This document shows, one piece after another, positions 25,301-37,730 of a stretch of DNA of 64,000 nt. The stretch comes from Dioscorea cayenensis subsp. rotundata (Eukaryota; Streptophyta; Magnoliopsida; Dioscoreales; Dioscoreaceae). The notes below the pieces were generated by a model, which saw nothing but the letters and a program-made list of their open reading frames with translations, did no database searches and had not been told where the DNA came from. The stretch is taken from assembly GCF_009730915.1 (NCBI RefSeq), contig NC_052489.1, forward strand, positions 25,599,916 through 25,663,915, given 5' to 3'. The position numbers and the translations under genes were made by a program. Each line of letters starts with the position of its first letter. Position 1 is the first letter of the stretch.

Positions 25301-28300
25301 GATTAGATTTGAGCAATAGAGATTTTTCAATTCTTTTCTTCCACTTCCCAATAATAGATATATACACATAAAATTCACTAAGGCCCTATCACTAAACCTA
25401 AATTAGCATGTAAGCCTTATCCGCACAATCCCAACTAAATACTATGAATGAGGATGATTTGGCATCATAAAGCTAGCAGAATGGCTTGTATTCCTTTGAA
25501 CTAATGATGAATTATTTTTTATTATTTCTTCATTTAGACCCAGATATGTTGGAGGTTGGCAATGGGGGTATGACTTATCCAGAGTATCGTGCACATTTCA
25601 GCATCTGGGCTTTGATGAAGGTGTTGTTTTTAATTTCTTGGATCTCTTTTCTGAGTATTAATCAAGTATTATATGATGTCTTATATTGGTATTGTTTCTT
25701 AATTTGATGAGTATAAGCGCATTGCTAATGGTGGAAACTTCGATTTTTTTGCCTTGATATCATGAAGTTTGGTTTCACCCTTTCCTTTGTCCTCCATTCT
25801 GATAGAAAACATCTATTAAGTTGCTAAATTGGAGACATGGCGGCAGCCCTGTTATGTTCCCTGATTACTCATTCATCTATTGTGAGCAATGCACTAGCAG
25901 AATGCACTTGTTAATAGACTAGTTCAAACGTTGCCCATTGTAAGTCCATTCTGGAGCATATCTCAAAAAATAAATATAACCTGTAAAATGCAATGTTTTC
26001 GATTTGAATGTTAATCAAATCCAAAAGAATCTTCTTAGTTGAACTATCTAACATTATGCACTTGGTTGCATGTGTTCTATAATGCTGTTGGGCATCATGA
26101 TAATTAAAAAAAGAAAATCAATTTTATGTAGAATACATTTCTTCAAGAGATAAGATAACTTAAGATTTACTATGGACTCTCATACCCGTACAGATAGAAA
26201 GTTCAAAGCCCTGGTATTATGCCTATACTCCCTGGTCATGCTGGTTTATCAAAAATTTTGGTGCAGTTATAACTGCACAAAGTTTTCTGCATCCTTTTGG
26301 TCACAGGATTGACCTTGTATGTGCTTCAGCTGATTAATTTTATACATTTTCTTGATGTGTGGAATTAATTGAAGATGTGAAGATTACCAATGAAATTTCT
26401 GTTGAAAGTAGGACCTGTGAGCTATCTTTTTAATTATTGGTGAATGTCATTGTTAGCAAATTTGTTTCTATAACTCAATTTGCTGTAAGGTAGCTTGTGT
26501 CAATCATTTTAGCATCCCTAACAGCACTTTTGAGGTGTAGCATCTGTAATTTGTTTGGTTCCATACAACAATTAGGTCAACAGTAACTTTTTTAGGCTAT
26601 GGACTGATATCTTGCTAGAACATCAATAATGTAATTCATTTATTTGGTTCTTAATGTCATTTGCAACTTGCATTTGTGTGTAGGCCCCTCTTTTGATTGG
26701 TTGTGATGTAAGGCATATGACTGCAGAGACTTTGGAAATTTTGAGCAACAAGGAGGTCATTGCTGTGAACCAAGGTAATTAGATACCCTTGGGGGATTTT
26801 ATTTTAGCGATCAGGATTTGTTATTGCAGGTTATGCATATGGTAGCTTAAGCTTAGGGCTGCACATAATATTGCACTGCTTGCTGGGAGGATATAAATAA
26901 TACTTATGAAATCGATTCCACACTAAAATTTATTTGTTTGAGACAGTGGATGAACCACATTTCATTAGAATGACTCCATTCCAACCTTGATTAGATGTGT
27001 ATGTTCAGCAAACTACCATATTCGCAAGTTAATGACATCCAGAGATAAGCCTATGGGAATCACCACAATTCTATGGGCATATGTGTTAGTAGAATCTCCA
27101 TTCCCATTTTAGATTATAGGAACTATTTTATAAAAAGATCAGCTTTGTGGGATTTTTCTTTTCTTTTCTTTTTTCCCCTTGAACGTCCAGGAATGTCTTC
27201 TGGGCAATTCATTAGTTCTCAAGAAGAGATTCTATGCTTCCATGTTCCCAATAGCTTTTAAATTTCAGGAAGCACAATCTTCATCTTCTACCTTTTTTTT
27301 TTTGGGTGGCTCATTCCGGCTCTACTTTTATTTTTTCTGTAGACCCTCTTGGTGTTCAAGGAAGGAAGGTTTCAACTGAAGATAAAGATGGCTGCAGCCA
27401 GGTTTTTTCTTTTGCCTTTCCACTGTTTCCCCTGTTAAGCTTTCAATCCTTTGGCATGACTAGCATCCACAGGCAACACCATGCATTGATATATAATTGA
27501 CTTTTACCCTTCCAACCCCAACTGTTGTCCTTACGGTGTTTCTTATAATCAACTGAACAATGACATCATGCTAAACTTGCATGGAGCTATAACAGCGAGC
27601 AAGCACCTTTTTTAATGTTTGACGAGTAAATGGAATCGAGTTTAAGCTTCATAGGTCAACACACAGCATAGTCTATGCGGGTTTACCTTCTTTTCAAGAT
27701 ATATATAAACTTGTATGCCTGCAACTAATTGATTGATCTTGCATAAATCAGGTATGGGCGGGACCTTTATCAAATAACCGACTGGTTGTTGCTTTATGGA
27801 ATCGATGTTCCAAACCTGTCAAAGTTACAGCGAAATGGAATGATATTGGTCTTGAGTCATCCACCAAAGTTTCCGTAAGAGATCTTTGGAAGGTAAGAAT
27901 GTTTGAGGTAGATAGATAGATAGGACTACATCTTGCTTGATCAGGACCCTTGCTTTACTGCAAGCCAAAACACCCTTCCGGATAGATTTCCTTACGGCAT
28001 GTGCATCTTTCCTACAGAAATAATCCATTTACGAGAGAAAGCTAAGAAGAAAGTTAAAACTTTGCATGTGAAGATATAAAGTATTTTCAATTGAAGTTAT
28101 AATTTTGTTTAAGTACATGGTTTACTAACTTTGGAAAGTTCAAATTACTCATTGAGTTCATTTCTATAGTCATTACACCCTATGGGGTTATGTTTTTTTG
28201 CAGCATGAGGATGTATTGGAGAATGTAGCTGGAGATCTTGCTGCCAAAGTTGATGCCCATGACTGCAAGATGTACATCTTAAAGCCTACTGAATATGTGT

Positions 28301-28311
28301 CTCCAATTTAA
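22355..28311 (+). CDS. Alpha-galactosidase, glycoside hydrolase family 27
   Basis: Fifteen exons (22355-22539, 22664-22722, 23277-23333, 23422-23456, 24033-24136, 24340-24412, 24580-24638, 24724-24789, 24864-24947, 25041-25105, 25538-25620, 26684-26774, 27343-27401, 27752-27892, 28204-28311) close in phase and give 422 residues, the usual GH27 length. The N-terminus ([20 protein letters not shown]) is a signal peptide, so it is secreted or vacuolar. Landmarks are [20 protein letters not shown], the nucleophile Asp in YLKYDNC (about D179), the acid/base Asp in RTTDDI (about D234; relatives have TTGDI), [13 protein letters not shown] and PLLIGCDVR. It hydrolyses terminal alpha-1,6-galactose from raffinose-family sugars and galactomannan. 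The ATG at 22355 begins the signal peptide; the frame upstream of it has only non-ATG starts. Confidence 0.96.
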
Positions 28312-29640
28312 TGACACTGTTCGGTCATGTCATCACACCCTGCTTCCTTCTTTGTTCCTATGTTTTATTGGTTTGTATCAATATTATCATTATTGGTGTG
28401 TGTAGTATTTATCAAGTGCAAGGACTAAGGGTGCGCTTGGTTTGCAGAATAGGAACGGGACCAACGGGTTAATGAGATTGGAACAGTGAAAGTAAAGGGA
28501 ATGTAAGTAAGGTGATAGGAATGATAATGAAAACTATGTATGTTTGATTTGAAGGATAAATTATTAGGAATAAAAAAAAAAAAGAAATATGATAAAATTA
28601 TACCTTTTGGAGTAACAAGATTATTTATATAATATATGAAATAGTGAGTTATGTGTAATATCTTTATAAAAACTATATTTTATTCCTAAATTATTTTAAA
28701 TATTATTATAGATTTTAATTAATATAATTAAATATTTAAAATAAATCTCTCAATTTTAATAATTTATTATTTAATTAATATTTATTGAGAAAATAACTTT
28801 TCATTTGTAAAATTTTTGAATATAATAATTATTAATTAAATTTTAAATTGAACTTTTCACTTTAGTAGTTACTTTATTTAAGCGTTATTAATTAACTATG
28901 TAAATCATATAATAATTTTGGTATTTTTTATATTTATTTAAGTTGTTATAATTAAAAAAATGAGAGTATTGATGGTATTTTGGATGTGGTAACGGTTATT
29001 TTCTTACCAATGGATAGACGATTACCTTATAAGGGTAATGGTAATGGTGACTTATTATATATAGTAAATATGGATATTTATCACTATATATACTAGCTTC
29101 TTCTAAAGAGAAAGTTATTACTGTACACACTAAGTTATGGTTTTGTCAGAACATCTTGTAAAACAGGGTTACACTTTGATGAAATGTAAATTTTATTTTT
29201 CAACATTTCATCATATTGAAAAGATGATTGAAAATTTTAAGAACATAATTTGCGGATGAGTTTACAAATGGGTTCAAGTTTTAAAATTAAAATTAAAAAA
29301 GGTCAAAATATCCTTGAAAAGTCAACAAGCGTCATATCAAAAAGTGCAAAATTTTCTGTAACAGTTACGGATTAACCGAACCCTTTGGATGTGTTCGTTG
29401 AAGGAACCAATCGGAGCCACACGATCCTTATCAACAAGGAGGAAATAATACTAAAATATTAACAAGGTGGAGCGATCACGAGGTCCCCTTGCATCCAATC
29501 TGACGGTTGTGGTCATCCCACTAGTAACTACCGGACATCATGTGCATGACTAACGTCTCACCCGAGCAACTCTTTTCATCGTTGGATAAAATTACTTACA
29601 AACCCCTCAAAAGTTTTACTTCATTACTAAAAATGCTCTT
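28312..29640. other. 3' flank and intergenic, no gene
   Basis: Begins with the alpha-galactosidase 3' region. From about 28428 a GGGTGCGCTTGGTTTGC motif resembles a MITE terminus, but I find no matching opposite end. The rest is AT-rich. Confidence 0.45.
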
Positions 29641-29648
29641 GATAATAG

Positions 29649-30501
29649 CAAGGTTGTCAGACCCGGACCGGGTAATGACCCAGCTAAGCCCATGGGTCAG
29701 GGTCAATGGGTTCAACCGGGGTTGAACCGGGGTCAATAATTAAATATATAAAAAAAATATAATAATTAATAATAAGCAAATATAATATTAAATCCATAAT
29801 TATATTATAAAAATCTACTCAAATTTGATATTTAAATTGATAAATGACTTTATATACAGTAGAGTTTTCTAATTTTGTCATTTATTTTTACATTTTTTAA
29901 ATATTTACAAATTTAATATATTAATATATAATTATCGAACTTCTCTTGGTGTTATTTATTTATTTATTTGTTTATTGGTTGATTTTGTTAAAATAAATAA
30001 GAAATTTAATTCACTAATTCTTATATCTCAATTTAGTTTTTATTTTGTTTTAAATTTTCTTATATTTTTTATTTAATTAGAATACTTTAATTTTATATTT
30101 TTATAATAAAATTACACTAATTTATTGTTTTATTTTCTTAATAAATTGAATTTTTAGAAAGTATTTACATAATACATTAATATATTTTATTTTTAAATGT
30201 TAATTTTTGTTGGTATATATATATATATATATATTGTAATTCTATTTATTGATTATAAATTATAAATTAATATCAATAAATATACATGATTTTATGGTTT
30301 TTAATGAGAAAATAATAATAAATTATTAAATATTGTAAAAAAAAATTAAAAATTGTGACCCGATTGATCCGGCCGGGTCAACCGGGTTAATACCGGATTT
30401 TTTAATACCCAGGTCAATGGGGTATACCCGGGCCGGCCACATGGCCTGTTCCCGATTTTTCTGGTTGAATCGGTCGGGCCGGTCCGGGTCTGATAACATT
30501 G
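29649..30501. mobile_element. hAT-type non-autonomous DNA transposon (MITE)
   Basis: 853 bp flanked by an 8-bp target duplication GATAATAG (29641-29648 and 30502-30509). The termini are CAAGGTTGTCAGACCCGG and, inverted, CAATGTTATCAGACCCGG, about 23 bp with two mismatches, followed by further GGGTTGAACCGG-type subterminal text. The centre is AT-rich without coding. The 8-bp duplication and CA-starting inverted ends fit hAT. Confidence 0.88.
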
Positions 30502-30509
30502 GATAATAG

Positions 30510-31323
30510 AGCTGAAACAGAAAAAATGAATTTTTAAAAATTTTAGATAAACAATACCACTGAAATTGCACCAATAAAAAAAAACAGGGGAATATTTTAT
30601 ACTTACCTAGCATAGCTTACGAGATTTTATGCTAAATTTTAAAAAAATAATGGTAATAAAATTTTAGTGGTGAATAATAATTTAGATTTGGTTAGCAAAG
30701 TTAATGGTATTTTTTTAGTATATGTGGATAAGTTAAGAAACCCTAATTATTGAGTTATAAGAGATTTGAATTTTTAATCTTGAGTATGGGAGAAGAATGA
30801 AATATCATATCTTTTACAGTGGTGAGTGCTTTTTAAATTATTCTCAAAAACTCTAAACAAAGTTGATTTGATAATAAAATAAATAGACCATGAGACTAGT
30901 GTCCTATTTTTCTAGGTAAAAAATATCTTCTACTTTTAGTATTACCCTAACTACTTTCAAACATGGTTACTTTTTTTTTTTAAAAAAAAAAAATGTTTTA
31001 ATTTAATTATAACACAATAAATTTGTCCTAATTGAGGAGAGCTCCCCATGATTAAAAGTGAGCTCATCCTGACCATACCAAAATTTTGGAATATGGTGAA
31101 CCTAACTCATGGTTAGCTATCCCTATCCGATGCTGTTTTGTGGTCTGCCTAAACTCCACTTGCTCAATCACTGTATCACTGTATCACTTGTAAGCAGAAA
31201 TTATGAATAAATAAAAAAAATTAATAATTTCACATAATTAAAAGCGTTAAAAATATAAGTTTTAAAAAAAATAAAGACCCTTTGAATGGCAGGAAAGTCT
31301 TAGGGACCTGCATGTCTTTTTGA
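30510..31323. other. Intergenic, no gene seen
   Basis: AT-rich DNA between two hAT-like elements, with a T10/A12 stretch near 30973. No frame worth noting. Confidence 0.5.
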
Positions 31324-31714
31324 TAGACCTGACTCCAATTTGGTTCAAACTGTAGAATCAAACCAGAATTGGTACTATTGGAATTATAAAAATAGTTTTG
31401 ATTCCAAACCGAAACCTTGAACTAGAATTTTAAGATTTTAGTTGAGGTTCTTCTGAGTTAAAAATCAGAACCAAACTAATGGTTCCAATTCTATTTTAAA
31501 TTTTTAATAAATAAATAAATAAAATATAAATTTTTATATATTTTAATTAATGAGAACCAAATTATTTAAAACCAAACTAGAACCAAAACAGTATTGGAAT
31601 TAAACCTAAAACTGAAACCTCAAAACTATAATTCAGCTTTAATTCTAAAATTTATAAAATTAGAATCAGCGGTTTTGAATAGAAATTAACCGAACCGAAT
31701 CATGGTCAGGTTTA
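31324..31714. mobile_element. Foldback MITE, hAT-like
   Basis: About 391 bp with inverted ends TAGACCTGAC...TTTGGTTC and, from the other side, TAAACCTGAC...TTCGGTTC. The flanks CTTTTTGA (31316-31323) and CTTTTGAA (31715-31722) look like a diverged 8-bp target duplication. The interior is made of many GAACCAAA/TTTGGTTC variants that can pair. Confidence 0.55.
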
Positions 31715-31807
31715 CTTTTGAAAACTTCCCATAACCTCTGAGTCATTTTTTTTTTCTGTTAATATAAGGGGTTTTTATGAAAATTTACTGAAAAGAGAGG
31801 TAGAGAG

Positions 31808-32029
31808 ATGAGCATCAAGCAGGAACCAGACACGTGGATGGACTCGATTTGCCAGCAGGTCATTCCCTTCTTCACGGTTGAAAAACCAAATGCCGCCGTG
31901 CGAGAGAACTCATACTTGCTCGCATATCTTCGAGAAGACGGCTTCGCTTTTATCGGCAGGACAGAGAGGGGAAGACGACGGCAGAGGAAACTAGGGTTAG
32001 GGTTTATAGTGATGATCGATGTATTGTGA
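31808..32029 (+). other. Open frame in the leader region of the Raf-like kinase gene
   Basis: A 73-codon frame (MSIKQEPDTWMDSICQQVIP...) lies about 460 bases upstream of the kinase start, in a GC-richer stretch. No family is recognised. It may be part of the old 5' untranslated region. Confidence 0.25.
31991..32006 (+). promoter_or_regulatory. Telo-box-like motif
   Basis: CTAGGGTTAGGGTTTA matches the plant interstitial telomere motif (AAACCCTA on the other strand) often found near transcription starts of housekeeping genes. Confidence 0.4.
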
Positions 32030-32489
32030 AGATTAAGCTGGGAATGGAGTTCAAATTGAGTTTTTTTGATTTTTCTTGATGATTTGTAGTGGTGTTGTGT
32101 TGATATGGTGTCAAACTGAGATTCTAAAGCTGATTGGATTCTATGATTATGTAGTTTGATTTGGTGCTAAAAGAGTTTGTTCAGTGAACGCTTGTATGGT
32201 TTTATGTAGTTCCTGAGAAATTCATTCTGGGGTGCGAGGTGATGTTTGAGGAAATGCTTTAGTGGATTGGTTGATGTTTTTGAGTGTTTCCTTTGGCCTT
32301 GAGCTTTGGTTTGTGGAACAATGATGTCCATGTTCTGATTTGTTAAGAAAGAACCAATGTCTGCTTGTAAAAGCATTTCCTTTTATTGGACATATTCCAA
32401 AATTAGCATTTTTGGATGAGTTTTTTAGTTCAATTTAGTCCAGAGGAGAGTTCAAAAATTGAATTTTTTGAATTTTTTTTTTGTGCAAT

Positions 32490-35400
32490 ATGAGTTGTGG
32501 AGATGAACCTAGAGAGGATAGAAGCGAGGGCGAGGAGATTAAGCGCTTGAAGCTGAATGAAGTTGAAGTTGCAGAGGACTCTGTTCAACAAGGGAACCAA
32601 TCCTTTGAGAACCTTGGCACCAACTCTATTCCAGTGTTTGAGCTTGATAGGAAGCTCTTGATCAATCCGAGATTGCTTTTTATTGTATCAAAGATTGGAG
32701 AAGGGGCTCATGGGAAAATCTCGAGGGAAAGTAAGTGTAACTTTTAAGTAAATTTTAATCAGTTGAATAATTCTGAAAGAATATATTGTTTATGTCCTGA
32801 AACGCTACTATTTTGATTAATTAGTGGACTACTACTTGTTCTCGGATTAATTTCAAATGAAGACATTGATGCCTGATTCTTTTTAAGTTGCGTTGCATGC
32901 AAGTCCTGTTTTTCTACTTTGTTTGTCCGTGAAATTTGTATGCTACCTGTTTTTGGCTCCTTACTGATACCATGGAACGCCATCTGTATCTTTCTTCTCT
33001 GCCTGTTAAGAAATTCTGTGGGGATGCAACCCCCTTGTGTGCACACACTGTGGGGGCACAGCCTTCATTTGTATCCCATTGTTAATATTTTCTGTTGTCC
33101 CAAAAGAAATATTATATCGCCAACTGAATTCTCATGCTTCAAGTCGCATTGAGTTGGACATGTTTTACTTTTTGCTCTTTCTTATATAGATAAAACAATT
33201 CTTCTCAATTGTGCAATGAATCTCTTTATAGACCTTTGCAATCCTTCTCTTCTCCTACGGACATTTATTTTCCTGCATTTGAACATTTCACATAAAAAAC
33301 AATTTTCTTTTTCAATTTATCTGTGACAATTGCATGATACCGATGATCCTCATCACAGCTTATAACCTCTCTCACCACATGCATCCATCAAGTCTTATTT
33401 AATTTATCTTGAACTGGTCTTGTCAATGTTTGGATTAGTTTTTACTCAACGTTGAAAGATTGCTTGTCTTTTGTAGATATGATGAGCAAATAGTAGCAAT
33501 CAAAGTTCTTAATGGTGGCAGTACCCCAGAAGAAAAAGTCACACTAGAAAACCGTTTCATTCGTGAAGTGAATATGATGTCTAGAGTGAGACATAAGAAC
33601 CTTGTCAAGGTGTGCTCTAGATTGATGTCATGTATTCTGGATGGTTATTGTGGAACATAAACCAGGAAATTATTTCGGCAGGCCTATATTATTCATCTAT
33701 TATACTTGTGCTTTCTTCTGCATGGCCTTGCACCACCAATTGTAATTGAGACTTATGGACCAATTCATGTTGCAAGTTTTGTTTTAGCTTACTTATGATT
33801 AACAATTATCTTTTACACAGTTCATTGGAGCTTGTAAGGAACCGATTATGGTGATTGCTTCAGAGCTTTTACCTGGAATGTCTTTGAAAAAAATACTTGT
33901 GCAGTATTCATCCTAAACAACTGGATCTGCATGTTGCAATTGGCTATGCACTTAATATTGCTTATGCAATGGACTGCCTACATGCGAATGGAATAATTCA
34001 CAGAGACTTGTAACCTGGTAAAAATCCATTCACAGTATCTAGTCATTTATTTATTTAAATTTTAGTTGAACCAGCATGTGTTTAGTTGACTTGGATTACA
34101 TTGACTTTTACCAGTCTCGATTAGCAGTTGTAGTTGGTCTTATCATTTTCACCTTTAGGCTTTAGCTGAGAACCCTGCTTGTTTAAGATGGCTAGAAGGA
34201 AGGCATGACTCAGTTCACCTTTTTCTCCTCTAGCGGGTGGGGTTGTTTAAGTCTATATGTTTATTGAAACAACTCCCCTTCAGTTGATTAAGGAGGTGCT
34301 GCAGGCGCAAGCATATGATGAACAAAGGGCTACTTCTTTAATCCTTGCACACACAAGTGTGCTAGAAGTCATTTACTGATTGCAGGCATGCAAGGAAAAA
34401 ATCCCAGTAAATAGTATAATATCTTAGAATGTGAAGACCTGCAAAAGTCTTATATTTATTATTTGGCTTGCGTAGAATCAACAGAAACGCATTTTTGCTT
34501 GTTGCTATCACATAATTCATAGTTTAGATTTGGACCTGATTTTACCCTTATAAATTTTTTAATGCTTTCAACAATAACAGACAATTTGCTGCTTACGGTG
34601 AACCAGAAAAATGTGAAGCTTATTGACTTTGGTCTTGCTCGAGAAGAAACTGTGACGGAGATGATGACGGCTGAAACTGGGACTTACAGATGGATGGCTC
34701 CTGAGGTACCACTATATCTTTACCTAATAGGAAACCATGTGAAGTTAGTATCTGTTGAGGTTTATAATATTAAAACTTGACTGAAACTTCGATAATGGCA
34801 TACAAAATGTCCTAAATTGTGAAAATGTTCTGGTTTTGACATGAATTGAAGTTGAAACCGAAATTTTAGAACACTTACAGACAATAACAAATGTTCAGAT
34901 GAGTCAATTTGATAACCTGAGAAGTTATACATCATGCTCTGAAAACAATCTTGCAGTTATACAGCACAGTAACATTGCGACGAGGTGAAAAGAAACATTA
35001 CACCAACAAGGTTGATGTATACAGTTTTGGCATTGTACAGTGGGAGTTGCTGACCAACCGCATGCCATTTGAAGGCATGTCAAACTTGCAGGCTGCCTAT
35101 GCTGCCGCTTTTAAGGTGACTATCATCCATCATTTGCTTTGTTTGACACTGTTTACTGTTTATTCCAGTGCATATTACAAGAAACCAAAGTCTTCATCAG
35201 GAAAACAAATAAAACACAACAGTCAAATTTTCATGCATCTTCAATCTGCATGTTCTGAAATTGATTGTATTTTTGTAGTTGCTGGCCAATTCATCAGAAA
35301 AGCTGAACATGTAGATATACTTTCTGAAAAATGGTTATTGTTTCATCAGATGCTCTGAACTAATTCTGCTTGTTTTCTCTGCTTCATATTACAAGAGTAC

Positions 35401-35734
35401 TGATATGCTGATATTACATGTTTGTTGTTTGGAAAAAAAAAAAAAGCAAGTGAGGCCAGCCATTCCAGAGGACACACCAGAGGAGCTCACTTTCATTGTG
35501 CAGTCATGCTGGGTGGAGGACCCAAACATGAGACCAAACTTCAGCCAGATTATTCGCATGCTTAATGCATTTCTTTTCACTTTGCCGGCACCTTCACCAG
35601 AACTTGAAACTCCTCCGGCGATGGCCAACAACAGGACTGCCATCACAACCACATCATCTATGCGAAATGGCCACAAGCTTTCATTTCTGCGCCAATTATT
35701 TACTGCAAAGAGGACAGGTATTAGTAGAACATAA
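32490..35734 (+). pseudogene. Raf-like MAPKKK-type kinase (ATN1/STY-related), broken
   Basis: Six exon-like segments: 32490-32730, 33477-33609, 33821-34017, 34581-34705, 34957-35115 and 35447-35734. They encode IGEGAHGK, VAIKVLNGG, FIGACKEP, SELLPGMS, the catalytic region, [26 protein letters not shown] and the C-terminal SCWVEDPNMRP. At least three lesions disable it. Exon 1 ends out of phase, consistent with loss of one base in the segment after GEGAHGK. An A-run near 33885 has one extra base, which shifts the frame before SIHPKQLDLHV. The Lys of HRDLKP is TAA at 34011-34013. The acceptor of the last segment is preceded by an A13 run instead of pyrimidines. Relatives phosphorylate Ser/Thr in abiotic and light signalling. 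Splice sites elsewhere are well preserved, so decay looks recent. Confidence 0.85.
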
Positions 35735-36280
35735 TCCATAAAGGTCATGTATTCTCACCTTCTGTAAAATAGTAGGAAGATCATACTCTAACATACAATT
35801 GAAAGAGACAATGTGTCCATAGTTTACACATGTTTAACTTGATGTATATGGTTTTGACATGAATATGAACACACCTACTGATTGTATTTACATGGTTTTG
35901 ACCAGAACTCTGATTAAATATATAGTTGATTCCAATTATTTTGTGTGTTTGTCTTTTTCTTTTAATAAGTTTGTTCAAATAATTTAATAATTTAATTTAA
36001 TAGAATGTCTTCATGTTTTTTCATTAAAATATTATTGGTATGTGTCAATAATTTTTTGGTCTATTGACATTGATTCTTTTGTATATGTGTTTGTGTCTCA
36101 CTCATTTCCGATAGGATGAAAGTATAAATATGTTGAAATAGTAAAGTAACATTTGTGGCATGTCTTAACACAGCTTGTCTGTGTTAAAAAAAAAAATCAC
36201 TGGCATGTGATCCATCACAATAACTTATAATTCAAATTTCTAAGGATTACATACCACCCTTATTTGTTCATGCTTTATCG
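35735..36280. other. 3' flank, no gene
   Basis: AT-rich sequence downstream of the kinase remnant. Nothing further seen. Confidence 0.5.
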
Positions 36281-37070
36281 CGAGGGACGCAGGGAAGCTT
36301 GATGGTAGAAAGTTTTGGCACAAAAAGCAGTAAAAAAATATTCTAAACAAAAATAATTATTTTAAATGAAGAATAATGTGCTAATATAACCAAAAATTTG
36401 AATATACATATTAAAAAAATATAAAGTATAATTTAAAATTTTGTTATTACCGATAGAAAATATATGAGATTTTCAATAATTCAACTAATAAAAATACATC
36501 TCAAGTTTATATATATTTTTTAAAATATGGTAAAATTGACCCTCCTCACTACAAACAACCAAACTATTGTTTATAAAAAAAACTTTTGTTGTTTCACTCT
36601 AACATATATATATAGGCCTCACGATCAATTCAAACTTTTTTTAAATTACTAAAAATTTGTATATAAGATTTATTTTATTAAAAATTTTTGAAATAATAGT
36701 AATTTTTTTAAATTTAAAAAAATAAAAATATGGAAAAAAATGCAAAAATTTGTATATAAGATTTATTTTATTAAAAATTTTTGAAATAATAGTAATTTTT
36801 AAATTAAAAAAATAAAAATGTGAAAAAAAGCACTCAAGTGGGATTTGAACTTGGGTGGATCAAAAAGATCCCAAACCCTATGGGTAAAACCCACTAACCA
36901 CTCAAGACACCCACACTCCATACTTACATACGTCCAAATATTAGTATTTTACATGAAATTAAGTATAGAAAAATCGAAAACCACAAAATCTTATATTGTT
37001 TAAAAAGTATTTTGTCCAGCGCCGAGGGGGGGCTTCAGCCCCTGCTAGCCCCCCCTTGGTTCCGCCCCTG
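36281..37070. mobile_element. Possible hAT-like element with tRNA-like segment
   Basis: The right end GGTTCCGCCCCTG at 37058-37070, preceded by runs of G and C, is a common plant transposon terminus. Its inverse, CAGGGGCGGA, partly matches CGAGGGACGCAGGG at 36281. Flanks CTTTATCG and CTTATCAG share most positions and may be a worn 8-bp duplication. Inside are a 93-bp tandem duplication and, on the minus strand, a stretch at about 36832-36912 with box A-like (GGTTAGTGGG) and box B-like (AGTTCAAATCC) motifs. Confidence 0.4.
36651..36830. repeat. Tandem duplication, unit about 93 bp
   Basis: AAAAATTTGTATATAAGATT begins copies at 36651 and 36744; both copies run through ATAATAGTAATTTTT and an A-rich tail. 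Confidence 0.85.
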
Positions 37071-37730
37071 CTTATCAGGGGGGAGTTTGAGATATATCTA
37101 TTTTTTTTTCTTTTTTTTCTTTTTTTAAACCCATTTTAGGATGAAAAATGAGAACCTTTATTAATAAACTAGATGTTACTTAATTGATAGAATGTTAAAT
37201 TGACATAAATGATTTAAATTTTGATCAAACTAACCAATTAATTTACAGAAGATAAAATTCAATTTTTTTTAAAATATTTACTGTGTATAAAATTATAAGA
37301 ATTAAATTAACCATACATCCACCAAACCAATGTGGCAAAGTGGTCCAAGCCATAAATGATAAAAACCAACAACAAAAGAACAAACACAAAGACAAGCAAA
37401 ACAATGAAGAAATAAAAGTAGTTCATAAATGGACCATGTTCTCCTCTCTTACACATAAATGCATGGCTTCAAATTCAATTGGCTTTTCTCCAATTGTCCA
37501 AAAAGCACATCACAAGGCCACAAACAAGCCAATAAATGAAACCCTCCCCTCTTACCTATCAACCTATACATAAACCCACAACCTTCACATCTTTATCATT
37601 CTTCATTAATCACTAACTAATTAAAAAAAAAAGGTACTTAGGCATTAGCGGGTGCTAATTAATTAAGCAACCTCTGCATTACCAAACAGTACCTCTCTAA
37701 AGACACATAATATATAATTAACCCATTGAT
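37071..37730. other. Intergenic and expansin 3' flank
   Basis: Low-complexity T-rich then A/C-rich sequence. The plus frame 37283-37573 has lysine/asparagine-rich low complexity and no recognised domain. Confidence 0.45.

Noticed and set aside
28428-29060. Possible MITE starting GGGTGCGCTTGGTTTGC
   Set aside because: No matching inverted end or target duplication could be found.
36832-36912. tRNA gene on the minus strand
   Set aside because: Box-like motifs exist, but no cloverleaf stems of the right length can be seen; more likely a SINE-type remnant.
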